Source of the DNA: Roseospira marina
GTDB lineage: Bacteria > Pseudomonadota > Alphaproteobacteria > Rhodospirillales > Rhodospirillaceae
Assembly: GCF_014197855.1 (NCBI RefSeq)
Contig: NZ_JACIGJ010000006.1
Coordinates: 124,001-188,000, forward strand
Direction of reading: 5' to 3'
Length of the DNA stretch: 64,000 bases
Position numbers and translations under genes: made by a program. Position 1 is the stretch's first letter. Each line of letters begins with the position of its first letter. Under the pieces are notes generated by a model. The model was given only the letters and a program-made list of their open reading frames with translations. It did not search any database and was not told the DNA's origin. This document shows, piece by piece, positions 46,349 to 55,469 of this stretch.

Positions 46349-47854
46349 ATGACGCACGCCGCCGCGCCCGCCACCATCCGGCCGCCCGCCGTCGCCGGCA
46401 CCTTTTACGCGGACGATCCCGACGCGCTCCGCCAGTCCGTCACCGCTCTTGTGGACGCCGCGCGGCGGGGGCGCGCCCACAACGCCCCGGTGCCGAAGGC
46501 CATCATCGCGCCGCACGCCGGCCATGTGTATTCGGGCGCCGTCGCCGCGCAGGCCTATGTCCGGCTGGAACCGGCGCGGGACCGGCTGCGGCGTATCGTG
46601 CTCGTCGGCCCGACCCATCGGGTGCCGGTCGCGGGCCTCGCGCTGTCGGGGGCTGCGGCGTGGCACACCCCCTTGGGCGATATCCGGCTGGATCAGGCCT
46701 GGGCGCGCGCGCGCCTGGAGAGGCTCGCCGACGTTACCGTCTACGACAAGGCGCACGCGGCCGAGCACAGCCTGGAGGTCCATCTGCCCTTCCTCCAATG
46801 CGTGCTGGACGCCGTGGCGCTGGTGCCGCTGGTCATCGGGCGCTGCGACCCGGCGCAGGCGGCGCGGGCGCTGGACGCTCTGTGGGGCGGGCCGGAGACG
46901 GCGGTGGTCATCAGCTCGGACCTGAGCCATTTCCTGGACTACGAGACCTGCCAACGGAAGGACGCGGGCACCGCCGCCGCCATCGAATCCCTGGACCCCA
47001 CCGCCATCGGCCCGCACGAGGCCTGCGGCTGCGCCGCCGTCAACGGTCTGCTCGCCCTGGCGCGGCAGCGCGGCCTGCGGGTGGACCGGCTGGACGTGCG
47101 CAACAGCGGCGACACGGCCGGTTCGCGGGACCGCGTGGTCGGCTACGGCGCCTGGGCGTTCCATGAGACGGACCCGCCCAAACAGGGGGCCGGGCATATC
47201 GCCGCCGGTGCAGCTTCGGGTGAGGTCGCCGCCAATGCGGACGACCCGGTCGCGGCCACCGAAGCCCTGGTGCGCGAGCACGGCGCCGAACTGCTCCGGC
47301 TGGCCGCCACAAGCCTGGAGCATGGCACGCTGTACGGTCGGCCCCGGCCGGTCGATCTGACGCACGAGCCGCCGCCCCTACAAGCGCCGGGGGCCGCGTT
47401 CGTCACCCTGACGCGCGCCCAGGACGACGCCCTGCGCGGCTGCATCGGCTCGGTTGAGGCACGGCGCCCGCTGGCCCGCGATGTGGCCGAGCACGGGTTC
47501 AACGCCGGCTTCCGGGATTCCCGGTTTCCGCCGGTGGATCATGATGAACTGGCCGGGTTGCGGCTGTCGGTCTCGGTGCTGACGCCGCCGATGCCGATGC
47601 CGGTCACCGATCGCGACGATCTGCTGGCGCGGATGCAGCCCGGTGTGGACGGCCTGATCCTGGAGGACCAGGGCCGGCGCGGGGTCTTCCTGCCCCAGGT
47701 CTGGGAGCAACTGCCGACGCCGGAGGCGTTTTTGACCCATTTGATGCGCAAGGCCGGACTGCCAGACACCCACTGGTCCACTACGATCCGGATCGCCCGG
47801 TTCGAGACGCGCGGCATCAAAGCCGTTCCCTGGGCGACGGCGGGGGCGGCCTGA
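46349..47854 (+). CDS. Fused AmmeMemoRadiSam protein: Memo (AmrB) plus AMMECR1 (AmrA)
   Basis: 501 residues in two domains. Residues about 8-275 are a Memo domain: IRPPAVAGTFYADDPDALRQ, KAIIAPHAGHVYSGAVAAQA, VLVGPTHRVPVAGLALS, HAAEHSLEVHLPFLQ and VISSDLSHFLDYETC, with the His residues that hold a metal in Memo proteins. Residues about 315-495 are an AMMECR1 domain: FVTLTRAQDDALRGCIGSVE, NAGFRDSRFPPVDHDEL, LSVSVLTPP, GVDGLILEDQGRRGVFLPQV and HLMRKAGLPDTHW. These two usually occur with a radical SAM protein, which is not in this window. The stop overlaps the next gene by one base. Function is not established in bacteria. Confidence 0.88.
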   Translation: MTHAAAPATIRPPAVAGTFYADDPDALRQSVTALVDAARRGRAHNAPVPKAIIAPHAGHVYSGAVAAQAYVRLEPARDRLRRIVLVGPTHRVPVAGLALSGAAAWHTPLGDIRLDQAWARARLERLADVTVYDKAHAAEHSLEVHLPFLQCVLDAVALVPLVIGRCDPAQAARALDALWGGPETAVVISSDLSHFLDYETCQRKDAGTAAAIESLDPTAIGPHEACGCAAVNGLLALARQRGLRVDRLDVRNSGDTAGSRDRVVGYGAWAFHETDPPKQGAGHIAAGAASGEVAANADDPVAATEALVREHGAELLRLAATSLEHGTLYGRPRPVDLTHEPPPLQAPGAAFVTLTRAQDDALRGCIGSVEARRPLARDVAEHGFNAGFRDSRFPPVDHDELAGLRLSVSVLTPPMPMPVTDRDDLLARMQPGVDGLILEDQGRRGVFLPQVWEQLPTPEAFLTHLMRKAGLPDTHWSTTIRIARFETRGIKAVPWATAGAA

Positions 47855-48327
47855 TGTCCCAGCCGGATCCGAATCCGAACGCCCCGCCCCTGTGGAAAAT
47901 GATCGTCGGCACCGTGGTGGCCCTAGGGGCCTCGGCGGCCATCGTCATCTATCTGGACAGCATTTCGGAGAAGACCGGCACGGCGCCCGACGAGGCGGCG
48001 GGGCCGGTCGACGGCTGGACCACCGAACTGCCGGAGCAGTTCGCCGGAACCTGGGTGGTCGGCGGCGCCTGCGACAGCGACAGCGCGCCCCTCATCGTGC
48101 TGTCCAACGGCGGTTACCGCTGGCGCGATGGTCCGACCAACTGGGGGTTCGCCCGGGGGCGCTACCGCTATGAAAGCCCCGTAACCAACCGGATCGAATT
48201 CCGCCTGAACAAGCTGAACAGCCCGCACAGCGGCACCACCGACTACACCATCACCGTCTCCGGGATCGAGCTGAAGAAGTACAATCTGAAAAGCGGCACG
48301 ATCACGGAGTACGAAAAGTGCGAGTGA
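47854..48327 (+). CDS. Small single-pass membrane or secreted protein, unknown
   Basis: 157 residues. One hydrophobic segment near the N-terminus (MIVGTVVALGASAAIVIYLD) is a membrane anchor or uncleaved signal; the rest is soluble and probably periplasmic, with cysteines at GGACDSDS and YEKCE (the last residues) that could pair. A beta-rich domain (LIVLSNGGYRWRDGPTNWGF, YRYESPVTNRIEFRLNKL) is predicted by eye. I do not recognise a family. It is coupled to the Memo-AMMECR1 gene (TGATG overlap), hinting at a shared function. Confidence 0.7.
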   Translation: MSQPDPNPNAPPLWKMIVGTVVALGASAAIVIYLDSISEKTGTAPDEAAGPVDGWTTELPEQFAGTWVVGGACDSDSAPLIVLSNGGYRWRDGPTNWGFARGRYRYESPVTNRIEFRLNKLNSPHSGTTDYTITVSGIELKKYNLKSGTITEYEKCE

Positions 48328-48784
48328 TGACGGCCGCCCGACGAACAGGCTCTGCGGCCGGCCGTCGGGCGGCACCCCATGGCGGCGGCCGAGTCCCAGG
48401 CGCTTAAGAACCACCAGGGCAATGCGGCCACCCACAGCGTGGCGAGCACAAGGGCCCACAGCACCACGGAGCCCTCGTGGTTCCCCCCAGACACCCGAGA
48501 TTGTGGACAGCAGCGGCGTCGCCGTGTGCCGGGCTCCCGGCCGGATCGGCGTGGCGCCGGTCGCGGCCGGGGAGATGACCGCCGCGCTCACCGCGAGCCT
48601 CCCCTCTCGTCCACGGCAGCAACGGCAGACACCGGCGCGGGCGTCGTCACGGGGGCGCCTGAGGGACGGCGTGGCGCTTCCGTCGTTGACGCGCGGACGG
48701 GTGCGGCGAGACTGATGCGGCGAGACTGGGGCGCACCATGGCGCCCCGGCGGGCCGCGACTGGATTGAGAAGGAACGCCCTTAT
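48328..48784. other. Intergenic region, no certain gene
   Basis: 457 bp before the thiolase gene. A minus-strand frame (48494 to 48243, GTG start) would encode a short protein with a good hydrophobic stretch (VVLWALVLATLWVAALPWWF) but overlaps the end of the plus-strand gene and has no clear ribosome binding site. Otherwise nothing recognised. Confidence 0.4.
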
Positions 48785-49996
48785 ATGCGTGATGCGGTCA
48801 TCTGCGAGCCGATCCGGACCCCCGTCGGGGGCTATGGCGGAGCCCTCCGCGACGTGCCCGCGGCCGATCTGGCCGCCACGGTGGTGAAAGAGCTGGTGCG
48901 CCGGACCGGGGTGACGAGTGAGGCGATCGACGACGTCATCTTCGGGCAGGTCTATCCGAACAGCGAGGCCCCGGCGATCGGGCGCATCGCGGCGCTGGAC
49001 GCCGGCCTCGACATCTCGGTGCCGGGCACGCAGATCGACCGCCGGTGCGGATCGGGCCTTCAGGCCGTCATCACCGCGGCGATGTGCGTCCAGACCGGGG
49101 CGGCGGATCTGATCATCGCCGGCGGTGCCGAATCGATGAGCCAAGCCGAGTACTACACCATGGGCATGCGCTGGGGTCTGCGCGGCCGGGATGCGGCCCT
49201 GCATTGTCGCATCGGGCGCGGGCGCGTGACCTCCGGTGGGCGGTTCCACCCCGTGCCGGGCGGCATGCTGGAGACCGCCGAGACCCTGCGTCGCGAGTTC
49301 GCCATCTCCCGCGACGCCCAGGACGCCTTCGCGGTGGGGTCGCACGCCAAGGCGGTCGCGGCCCAGGCAGCGGGCCGGTTCGCCGACGAACGGGTGCCCG
49401 TGACCCTGAAGACGCGCAAGGGCGAACAGATCTTCGACACCGATGAGCATCCGCGCGCCGACGCCACCCGCGACTCCCTGGGGGCGCTGCGCCCGATCCT
49501 GGCCGAATCCGACCCGGAGGCGACCGTGACGGCAGGCAACGCCAGCGGCCAGAACGACGCCGCCGCCGCCTGCCTCGTTACGACGCGGGAAAAGGCCGAA
49601 GCCCTCGGGCTGAAGCCGCTCGGCCGGCTGGTCAGTTGGGGTGTCGCGGGCGTCGGACCGGAGCGCATGGGCATCGGCCCCGTCCCGGCGGTCGAGAAGG
49701 CGCTGGGACGCGCCGGGCTGACGCTGGCCGACATGGACCTCATCGAGCTGAACGAGGCCTTCGCCGCCCAGGTCCTGGCCTGCACGACGGTCTGGGGCTT
49801 TGGGCCGGACGACTTTGCCCGGCTGAACGTCAACGGCTCCGGCATCTCGCTCGGACACCCGGTGGGCGCCACGGGGGTGCGCATCCTGGCCACGATGCTG
49901 CGTGAGATGGAGCGCCGCACGGCGCGCTACGGACTCGAAACGATGTGCATCGGGGGCGGCCAGGGGCTCGCCGCCGTGTTCGAACGGCTTGCATGA
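48785..49996 (+). CDS. Thiolase (acetyl-CoA acyltransferase family)
   Basis: 403 residues. The catalytic nucleophile is Cys88 in IDRRCGSGLQAVITA; NEAFAAQVLAC, VNGSGISLGHPVGATGVRI and the second cysteine in CIGGGQGLAAVFE complete the thiolase site. It cleaves or condenses acyl-CoA thioesters. Length is typical. It stands alone upstream of the LysR regulator; whether it belongs with the following catabolic operon is unclear, but an acyl-CoA step would fit the end of such a pathway. Confidence 0.9.
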   Translation: MRDAVICEPIRTPVGGYGGALRDVPAADLAATVVKELVRRTGVTSEAIDDVIFGQVYPNSEAPAIGRIAALDAGLDISVPGTQIDRRCGSGLQAVITAAMCVQTGAADLIIAGGAESMSQAEYYTMGMRWGLRGRDAALHCRIGRGRVTSGGRFHPVPGGMLETAETLRREFAISRDAQDAFAVGSHAKAVAAQAAGRFADERVPVTLKTRKGEQIFDTDEHPRADATRDSLGALRPILAESDPEATVTAGNASGQNDAAAACLVTTREKAEALGLKPLGRLVSWGVAGVGPERMGIGPVPAVEKALGRAGLTLADMDLIELNEAFAAQVLACTTVWGFGPDDFARLNVNGSGISLGHPVGATGVRILATMLREMERRTARYGLETMCIGGGQGLAAVFERLA

Positions 49997-50157
49997 GGAG
50001 GACTCGGGGCGGCGCGGTCGCGGTAGGGTGACGTGTCCAAGCCGGCACGGCCCGAGGGAGAGACCCCGACCGCAGTGCCCGCCTCTCCGGGGGACGCGGT
50101 GGACGAGCGGCGTGCGGGCTGAACCCGGGTCACCACCGGTCCTCGGCGGGAACACCG

Positions 50158-51138
50158 TTACCGGGGGCGCCGTTTCGAGGCGGGCACGTCGCGGATGCGG
50201 CCCAACAGGTGGTCGAGAAACGCCTGCTCGGCCGGCAGCAGCCGCGCCGACGGGTTCCACGCCACGTGGATGTCGACCGGCGCCACCCCTTCTTCCGGGG
50301 GCAACGGCCACAACCGTCCGGCCGCGACGTCGGGCGCGGCGATGTGTTCCGGCAGGGGGCCGATGCCCAGCCCGCAGACGATCATGCGGCGCACCTCGTC
50401 CAGGTTGGAGGACGCCCCGATCACGCGGCCGGCGAATCCCTCCTTGGCGCGGAACACGGCCAGGGGCGACAGCATGCCGTCGATCTGGTCGGACACGAAG
50501 GAGACGAAATTCTCCTGGCGCAGGTCCCGCACCGTCATGGCGCCCTGGCGGAAGAACCGGTGGGACGCACCGCAATACAGGCGGTAGGTCTGGCGGGCCA
50601 GGATCTCGGAGTCCAGCCCCGGCATCGGCTCGCGCATCAGGCAGATCCCGATGGCACCCGTCTTCTGCAACAGCCCCTGGTGCACCTCCACCGCCGACTG
50701 CACATCGACGCGGAAGGTGACCAGGGGGTGGCGCTGGTGGAAGCTCTGAAGCGCATCGTCCAGCAGGGCGGTCTGCACCCGGCTGATCATCAACATGCGC
50801 ACATGACCGGAAATCTCGTCGCTCACATCCTGCATCAACAGGTCGAACCGGGAGATGTTGCCGTAGATCTCCACCACTTCACGGTAGATGCGCTCGCCGG
50901 CTTTCGTGACCTGGAAGCGCCCCCCACCGCGCTCGATAAGCTGGCGGCCGAGGTTCTGCTCCAGCCGCTTCAGGGCCTGACTGACGGCCGGCTGGGTCAG
51001 GTACAGGCGGGAGGCGGCGCTGGTGATGCCGCCCTCCTGCACCACAACCATAAAGGTGCGCAGCAGGTTCCAGTCCAACGCCCGGGTAAAGCGGTCGGGA
51101 TCGGCGTGACCGGGAGACTCCATGGCGGGCTTCCCCAT
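50158..51138 (-). CDS. LysR-family transcriptional regulator
   Basis: 326 residues: N-terminal winged helix with LDWNLLRTFMVVVQEGGITS, AASRLYLTQPAVSQALKRLE and LGRQLIERGGGRFQVTKAGE, followed by a two-lobe effector domain (VRMLMISRVQTALLDDALQS; MLSPLAVFRAKEGFAGRVIG). Divergent from the catabolic operon starting at 51394, so it is the likely regulator of that operon with the unknown compound as co-inducer. An ATG at 51123, preceded by GGGGAAG, is an alternative start. Confidence 0.9.
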   Translation of the reverse strand: MGKPAMESPGHADPDRFTRALDWNLLRTFMVVVQEGGITSAASRLYLTQPAVSQALKRLEQNLGRQLIERGGGRFQVTKAGERIYREVVEIYGNISRFDLLMQDVSDEISGHVRMLMISRVQTALLDDALQSFHQRHPLVTFRVDVQSAVEVHQGLLQKTGAIGICLMREPMPGLDSEILARQTYRLYCGASHRFFRQGAMTVRDLRQENFVSFVSDQIDGMLSPLAVFRAKEGFAGRVIGASSNLDEVRRMIVCGLGIGPLPEHIAAPDVAAGRLWPLPPEEGVAPVDIHVAWNPSARLLPAEQAFLDHLLGRIRDVPASKRRPR

Positions 51139-51283
51139 AAATTTGGTTTAAGACCGGAACCCGAGAACGCCGAAACACGTGCCCCCAAATACGGCATTGG
51201 GCTTTTATCGGCGGAAATCCTGCCTGAAAAACCGGCTGCCATCGGGCAAAAAGCCCGTGGAGATCCGATGGTTCCGCACCTCA

Positions 51284-51311
51284 CATAAATCAAACGAATG
51301 TCATAAATCAA
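51284..51311. promoter_or_regulatory. Candidate regulator binding repeats before the catabolic operon
   Basis: The 10-mer CATAAATCAA occurs at 51284-51293 and 51302-51311, 18 bp apart and on the same face of the helix within a GC-poor stretch of the lysR/deacylase intergenic region. A related ATAAATTTGG lies beside the lysR start. Plausible LysR-type operator half-sites. Confidence 0.4.
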
Positions 51312-51393
51312 CAATCGCAATTTGCCGGATCCGCCCGGCGCGGGCTCTGCTGATGGGGTCGAAGACGCGACAGGTCGAGTCGGGAGGACGGTC

Positions 51394-52713
51394 ATGGCGG
51401 ACGGGACGAGCCTTGCAACGGAATTCGACGCTCTGGATGCGGCCCTTCGAACCGCCATCGGTGCGGCGGTCGACGGGCTTCAGGACGACGCCATCGCCCT
51501 CTTGTCCGCGCTGGTGCGCGAGGACTCCCAGATGGGGCAGGAGGCCGGCGCCCAGGTCCTCATGGCCGAGACCTTCGCCGGGCTCGGCCTGGAGGTCGAT
51601 GCCTTCGAGATCGACGAGGCGGCCATCCGGACCCATCCGGGCTATTCGCCCTCGCTGATCTCCTACGCCGGCCGGCGGAACGTGGTGGGCTGCCACCGCC
51701 CGGCACAGACGACCGGCAAATCGCTGATCCTGAACGGCCACATCGACGTGGTGCCCCCGGGCGACGCCAGCCGTTGGACCCATCCGCCGTTCGAGCCGGT
51801 GGTGCGCGACGGCCGCCTGTACGGCCGGGGCTCCGGCGACATGAAGGCCGGCATCGTGGCCTACACCCTGGCGTTCAAGGCGCTTCAATCGCTGGGCTAC
51901 GCCCCGGCCGCGCCGGTGTTTCTCCAATCCGTGGTGGAGGAGGAATGCACCGGCAACGGCGCGCTCGCCTGTCTGGTGCGGGGATACCGCGCCGACGCGG
52001 CGATTATCCCCGAGCCCTTCGCGCAGACCCTGATGACCGCACAGATCGGCGTGCTGTGGTGCTCGATCACGGTAACCGGGCTGGCCGCGCACATGATCGA
52101 CCGCACCAAGGGCACCAGCGCCATCGACGCGGCCCTGCTTCTGGCCGAGCACATGAAGACGCTGGAGGCCGAATGGAACGCGGCCCCCCATCCGGCCTAT
52201 GCCGACGTGCCGCACCCCATCAACTTCAACCTCGGGCGCATCGAGGGCGGCGAGTGGACTTCGTCCGTCCCGGAGACCTGCACGACCCATTGGCGCCTGA
52301 GCTTCTACCCCGGCATGACCGCCGCCGAGGCCAGCGCCACCGTCGAGCAGCGCATCCGCAAGGCCCTTGAGACCGACCCGCGTCTGGCCGGCTGCGCCGC
52401 CACGGTGACGTGGCAGGGGTTCCAGGCGCCCGGGTTCGAGATCGCGGCCAACCATCCCATGCTGCGCCTGCTGGACGACGCGCACCGGTCCGTGGCCGGG
52501 CGGCCGGCCGGAACCATCGCCTGCACCTGCACCACGGACGCCCGCTTCTTCAACCTGTACGGCGACACCCCGGCGACCTGCTACGGCCCGGAGGCCACCG
52601 CCATTCACACCATCGACGAGTCCGTATCGCTGCAAAGCCTGCGGGACGTGACGGCTGTTCTGGCGCTGTTCATGGCAGCGTGGTGCGGCCTGTCTCGCCA
52701 GGGGGGAGCGTGA
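51394..52713 (+). CDS. M20-family deacylase (ArgE/DapE-like)
   Basis: 439-residue zinc hydrolase. Metal and catalytic motifs: LILNGHIDVVPPGDASRW, GRLYGRGSGDMKAGIVAYTL, VFLQSVVEEECTGNGAL and CTCTTDARFFNLYGDTPATC. The family removes acyl groups from N-acyl amino acids or succinyl-diaminopimelate. The ATG at 51394 is chosen for its strong GGGAGG site. It is the first gene of the operon and probably acts on the imported substrate. Confidence 0.88.
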   Translation: MADGTSLATEFDALDAALRTAIGAAVDGLQDDAIALLSALVREDSQMGQEAGAQVLMAETFAGLGLEVDAFEIDEAAIRTHPGYSPSLISYAGRRNVVGCHRPAQTTGKSLILNGHIDVVPPGDASRWTHPPFEPVVRDGRLYGRGSGDMKAGIVAYTLAFKALQSLGYAPAAPVFLQSVVEEECTGNGALACLVRGYRADAAIIPEPFAQTLMTAQIGVLWCSITVTGLAAHMIDRTKGTSAIDAALLLAEHMKTLEAEWNAAPHPAYADVPHPINFNLGRIEGGEWTSSVPETCTTHWRLSFYPGMTAAEASATVEQRIRKALETDPRLAGCAATVTWQGFQAPGFEIAANHPMLRLLDDAHRSVAGRPAGTIACTCTTDARFFNLYGDTPATCYGPEATAIHTIDESVSLQSLRDVTAVLALFMAAWCGLSRQGGA

Positions 52714-52796
52714 GGGTCGGTGCCCTATGCGCCGGCTGAGCCGACCGGAGGGCCCACACGGTCCGACGGTCGGATGACCACAGGAGGGATTCAGAT

Positions 52797-54410
52797 ATGA
52801 AACACCCGATCCGTTTCCTGCGCAGTCTGGCGGTCGCCACGGCGCTGGCCTGCACCGGGACGTCTCTGATGGCGCCGCCACAGGCCGTGGCCGCTGAGGA
52901 GACCCCGGTACATGGGGGGACCTTGACGGCGATCATCCAGCCCGAACCGCCGATGTTGATCCTGGGCCTGAACCAGCAGGCGCCGACGCAGACGGTCGCC
53001 GGCAAGATCTATGAAAGCCTGCTGACCTACAACTTCGACCTGTCGCCCCGCCCCAGCCTCGCCAAGAGCTGGGAGGTCTCCGACGACGGCCTGACCTACA
53101 CCTTCCATTTGCAAGAGGGTGTGACGTGGCATGACGGCGAGCCGTTCACGTCCAAGGATGTGCTGTTCTCGTTCACCAAGTTCCTGCCCGACACCCACCC
53201 GCGCGCCCGCGCCCTGATGTCGCGCGCCGAGAGCATCACAGCGCCGGACGATCGGACGGTGGTCATCACCCTGAAGGAGCCGTTCCCGGCGTTCCTGCAA
53301 GGCTTCGAGATGTCCACCACGCCGATCATGCCGGCGCACATCTACGAGGGCACCGACTACCAGAACAACCCGAACAACAACACGCCCATCGGCACCGGGC
53401 CGTTCATGTTCGACGAGTGGGTCAAGGGCAGCTACATCCACCTGGTCAAGAACCCGAACTACTGGCAGGAGGGCAAGCCCTACCTGGATGACATCTACTT
53501 CAAGGTCATTCCGGACGCCGCGTCGCGCGCCCTGGCCCTCGAAAACGGCGAGGTCATGCAGTCCCAGTACAACGACATCGAGCCGTTCGACGTCCAGCGC
53601 CTCGCCGCCCTGCCGCACCTTCAGGTCATCCGCAAAGGCTATGAGTTCGTGGCCCCGCTGATGTGGCTGGAGATCAACCACCGTGTCGAGCCGCTGGGCG
53701 ACAAGCGCTTCCGTCAGGCGATCCTGTACGCCCTGGACCGGGAGTTCATCCGCGACCGCATCTGGTTCGGCCTCGGCCGTGTCGCCACCGGGCCGATCAA
53801 TTCGGTCACCAAGTATTACGACCCGAACGTGCCCCGGTATGACTACGATCCCGACAAGGCCATCGCCCTGCTGGACGAGATGGGTCTGGAGCCCGACGGC
53901 GACGGCGTGCGCGCCACGGTGAAGTTCCTGCCCCTGGCCTACGGCGAGACGTGGCAGCGGCTGGCCGAATACGTCAAACAGGCCCTGGGCAAGGTCGGGG
54001 TCAAGGTGGTTCTGGAAAGCACCGATGCCGCCGGTTGGGGCAAGCGGGTCGCCAACTGGGATTACGAGATCACCACCGATTTCCTGTACCAGTACGCCGA
54101 TCCCTCTATCGGGGTCAGCCGCACCTATCTGTCTTCGAACATCCGCCAGGGTGTGCTGTTCACCAACACGATGGGCTACAAAAACCCCGAGGTGGATCGG
54201 CTGTTCGAAGAGGCGGCAAAGGAAGTCGATCCCGAAAAGCGTCAGGACGACTACTCCCAGCTCCAGAGGCTGATTGTCGAGGACGTGCCGGTGGCGTGGC
54301 TGCTGGAGATGGAGTTCCCGAACATCCTCAACACCCGCGTTCATGACGCGATCACCACGGCCATCGGCGTCAACGAGACCTACGCCGACACGTGGATCTC
54401 CCCCGAGTAG
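52797..54410 (+). CDS. ABC transporter substrate-binding protein, oligopeptide/dipeptide type
   Basis: 537 residues with a Sec signal peptide (ATALACTGTSL to VAAEETP). SBP family 5 text: GGTLTAIIQPEPPMLILGLN, KIYESLLTYNFDLSPRPSLA, LAKSWEVSDDGLTYTFHLQE, GVTWHDGEPFTSKDVLFSF and DDYSQLQRLIVEDVPVAWL. It binds the substrate in the periplasm. Family 5 members carry peptides but also nickel complexes, opines, glutathione and other amides. A ribosome binding site (AGGAGGGA) precedes the ATG. A large hairpin follows before the permease genes. Confidence 0.93.
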   Translation: MKHPIRFLRSLAVATALACTGTSLMAPPQAVAAEETPVHGGTLTAIIQPEPPMLILGLNQQAPTQTVAGKIYESLLTYNFDLSPRPSLAKSWEVSDDGLTYTFHLQEGVTWHDGEPFTSKDVLFSFTKFLPDTHPRARALMSRAESITAPDDRTVVITLKEPFPAFLQGFEMSTTPIMPAHIYEGTDYQNNPNNNTPIGTGPFMFDEWVKGSYIHLVKNPNYWQEGKPYLDDIYFKVIPDAASRALALENGEVMQSQYNDIEPFDVQRLAALPHLQVIRKGYEFVAPLMWLEINHRVEPLGDKRFRQAILYALDREFIRDRIWFGLGRVATGPINSVTKYYDPNVPRYDYDPDKAIALLDEMGLEPDGDGVRATVKFLPLAYGETWQRLAEYVKQALGKVGVKVVLESTDAAGWGKRVANWDYEITTDFLYQYADPSIGVSRTYLSSNIRQGVLFTNTMGYKNPEVDRLFEEAAKEVDPEKRQDDYSQLQRLIVEDVPVAWLLEMEFPNILNTRVHDAITTAIGVNETYADTWISPE

Positions 54411-54428
54411 GGACCGCTCACCCGAGGC

Positions 54429-54460
54429 GCCGGCACACGGACCCCGGTCCGCGTGCCGGC
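54429..54460 (+). other. Intercistronic hairpin after the substrate-binding gene
   Basis: 15-bp inverted repeat GCCGGCACACGGACC/GGTCCGCGTGCCGGC with one mismatch and a 2-nt spacer in the middle, 18 bases after the stop. Such elements stabilise the upstream mRNA so that binding protein exceeds permease. Confidence 0.55.
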
Positions 54461-54488
54461 CGCCCCCCGGACCGGAGGATCTGCCCTC

Positions 54489-55469
54489 GTGCCGCCCATG
54501 CTGCAATTTCTGCTCAGTCGTCTGGTCAAGGCGGTCCTGGTCCTCGGGGTCGTCGTCATCCTCAACTTCCTGCTGATCCACGCCGCACCGGGCGATCCAG
54601 CCACGGTGATGGCCGGCGAGGCGGGCGCGGCCGACCAGGCCTTCGTCGACCAGCTCCGCACCCAGTTCGGCCTCGATCAGCCGCTCTACGTTCAGCTCGG
54701 CACCTATGTCGGCCACATCGTTCAGGGGGACCTCGGGTTCTCCTTCCGCCAGCAACGGCCGGTCGCCGATCTGCTGCTGGAACGGCTGCCGGCCACGGTG
54801 GTGCTGACCTTGTCGGCCTTCGTGCTGGCGCTAGTGGGTGGCGTTGCCCTGGGCCTTCTGGCGGCCCTGAACGTGGGCAAATGGGCCGATTCCGCCATCA
54901 CGGTCGTGGCCCTGCTGTCCTATGCCACGCCCATTTATTGGGTCGGCCTGATGCTGGTCCTGGTGTTTTCGGTCAACCTCGGCTGGTTGCCGGCGTTCGG
55001 CTACGAGACCATCGGCGCCGGCTACTCCGGCGTGGAGAAGCTGGCGGACATCGGGTCCCATATGTTCCTGCCGGTGGTGACCCTCGGCCTGTTCTACATG
55101 GCCGTCTACACCCGGATGATGCGGGCCTCGGCGCTTGAGGTCGCCTCGATGGACTTCGTCAAGACCGCCCGCGCCAAGGGCCAGACCGAGTGGAACATCG
55201 TCACCCGCCATGTCCTGCGCAACGCCATCCTCCCGATCCTGACAGTCGCGGGCATCCAGGCGGGCCAGCTCATTGGCGGTTCGATCCTGGTGGAGAGCGT
55301 GTTCGCGTGGCCCGGCCTCGGCCGGCTGACCTTCGATGCCGTGCTGCAGCGGGACTATCAAGTGCTGCTGGGTGTGTTCTTCGTCACCTCGGTGCTGGTC
55401 ATCGCCTTCAATATCCTGACCGATCTGCTGTACGTGCTGATCGATCCGCGGGTGGAGATCACGACATGA
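54489..55469 (+). CDS. ABC transporter permease, DppB-like
   Basis: 326 residues with six membrane helices, first at about 5-27. Conserved text includes FLLIHAAPGDPATVMAGEAG, QFGLDQPLYVQLGTYVGHI and the EAA loop region EVASMDFVKTARAKGQTEWN, with VESVFAWPGLGRLTFDAVLQ near the end. The GTG at 54489 follows GGAGG; an ATG at 54498 is possible. Stop overlaps the next start (ATGA). Confidence 0.93.
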   Translation: MPPMLQFLLSRLVKAVLVLGVVVILNFLLIHAAPGDPATVMAGEAGAADQAFVDQLRTQFGLDQPLYVQLGTYVGHIVQGDLGFSFRQQRPVADLLLERLPATVVLTLSAFVLALVGGVALGLLAALNVGKWADSAITVVALLSYATPIYWVGLMLVLVFSVNLGWLPAFGYETIGAGYSGVEKLADIGSHMFLPVVTLGLFYMAVYTRMMRASALEVASMDFVKTARAKGQTEWNIVTRHVLRNAILPILTVAGIQAGQLIGGSILVESVFAWPGLGRLTFDAVLQRDYQVLLGVFFVTSVLVIAFNILTDLLYVLIDPRVEITT

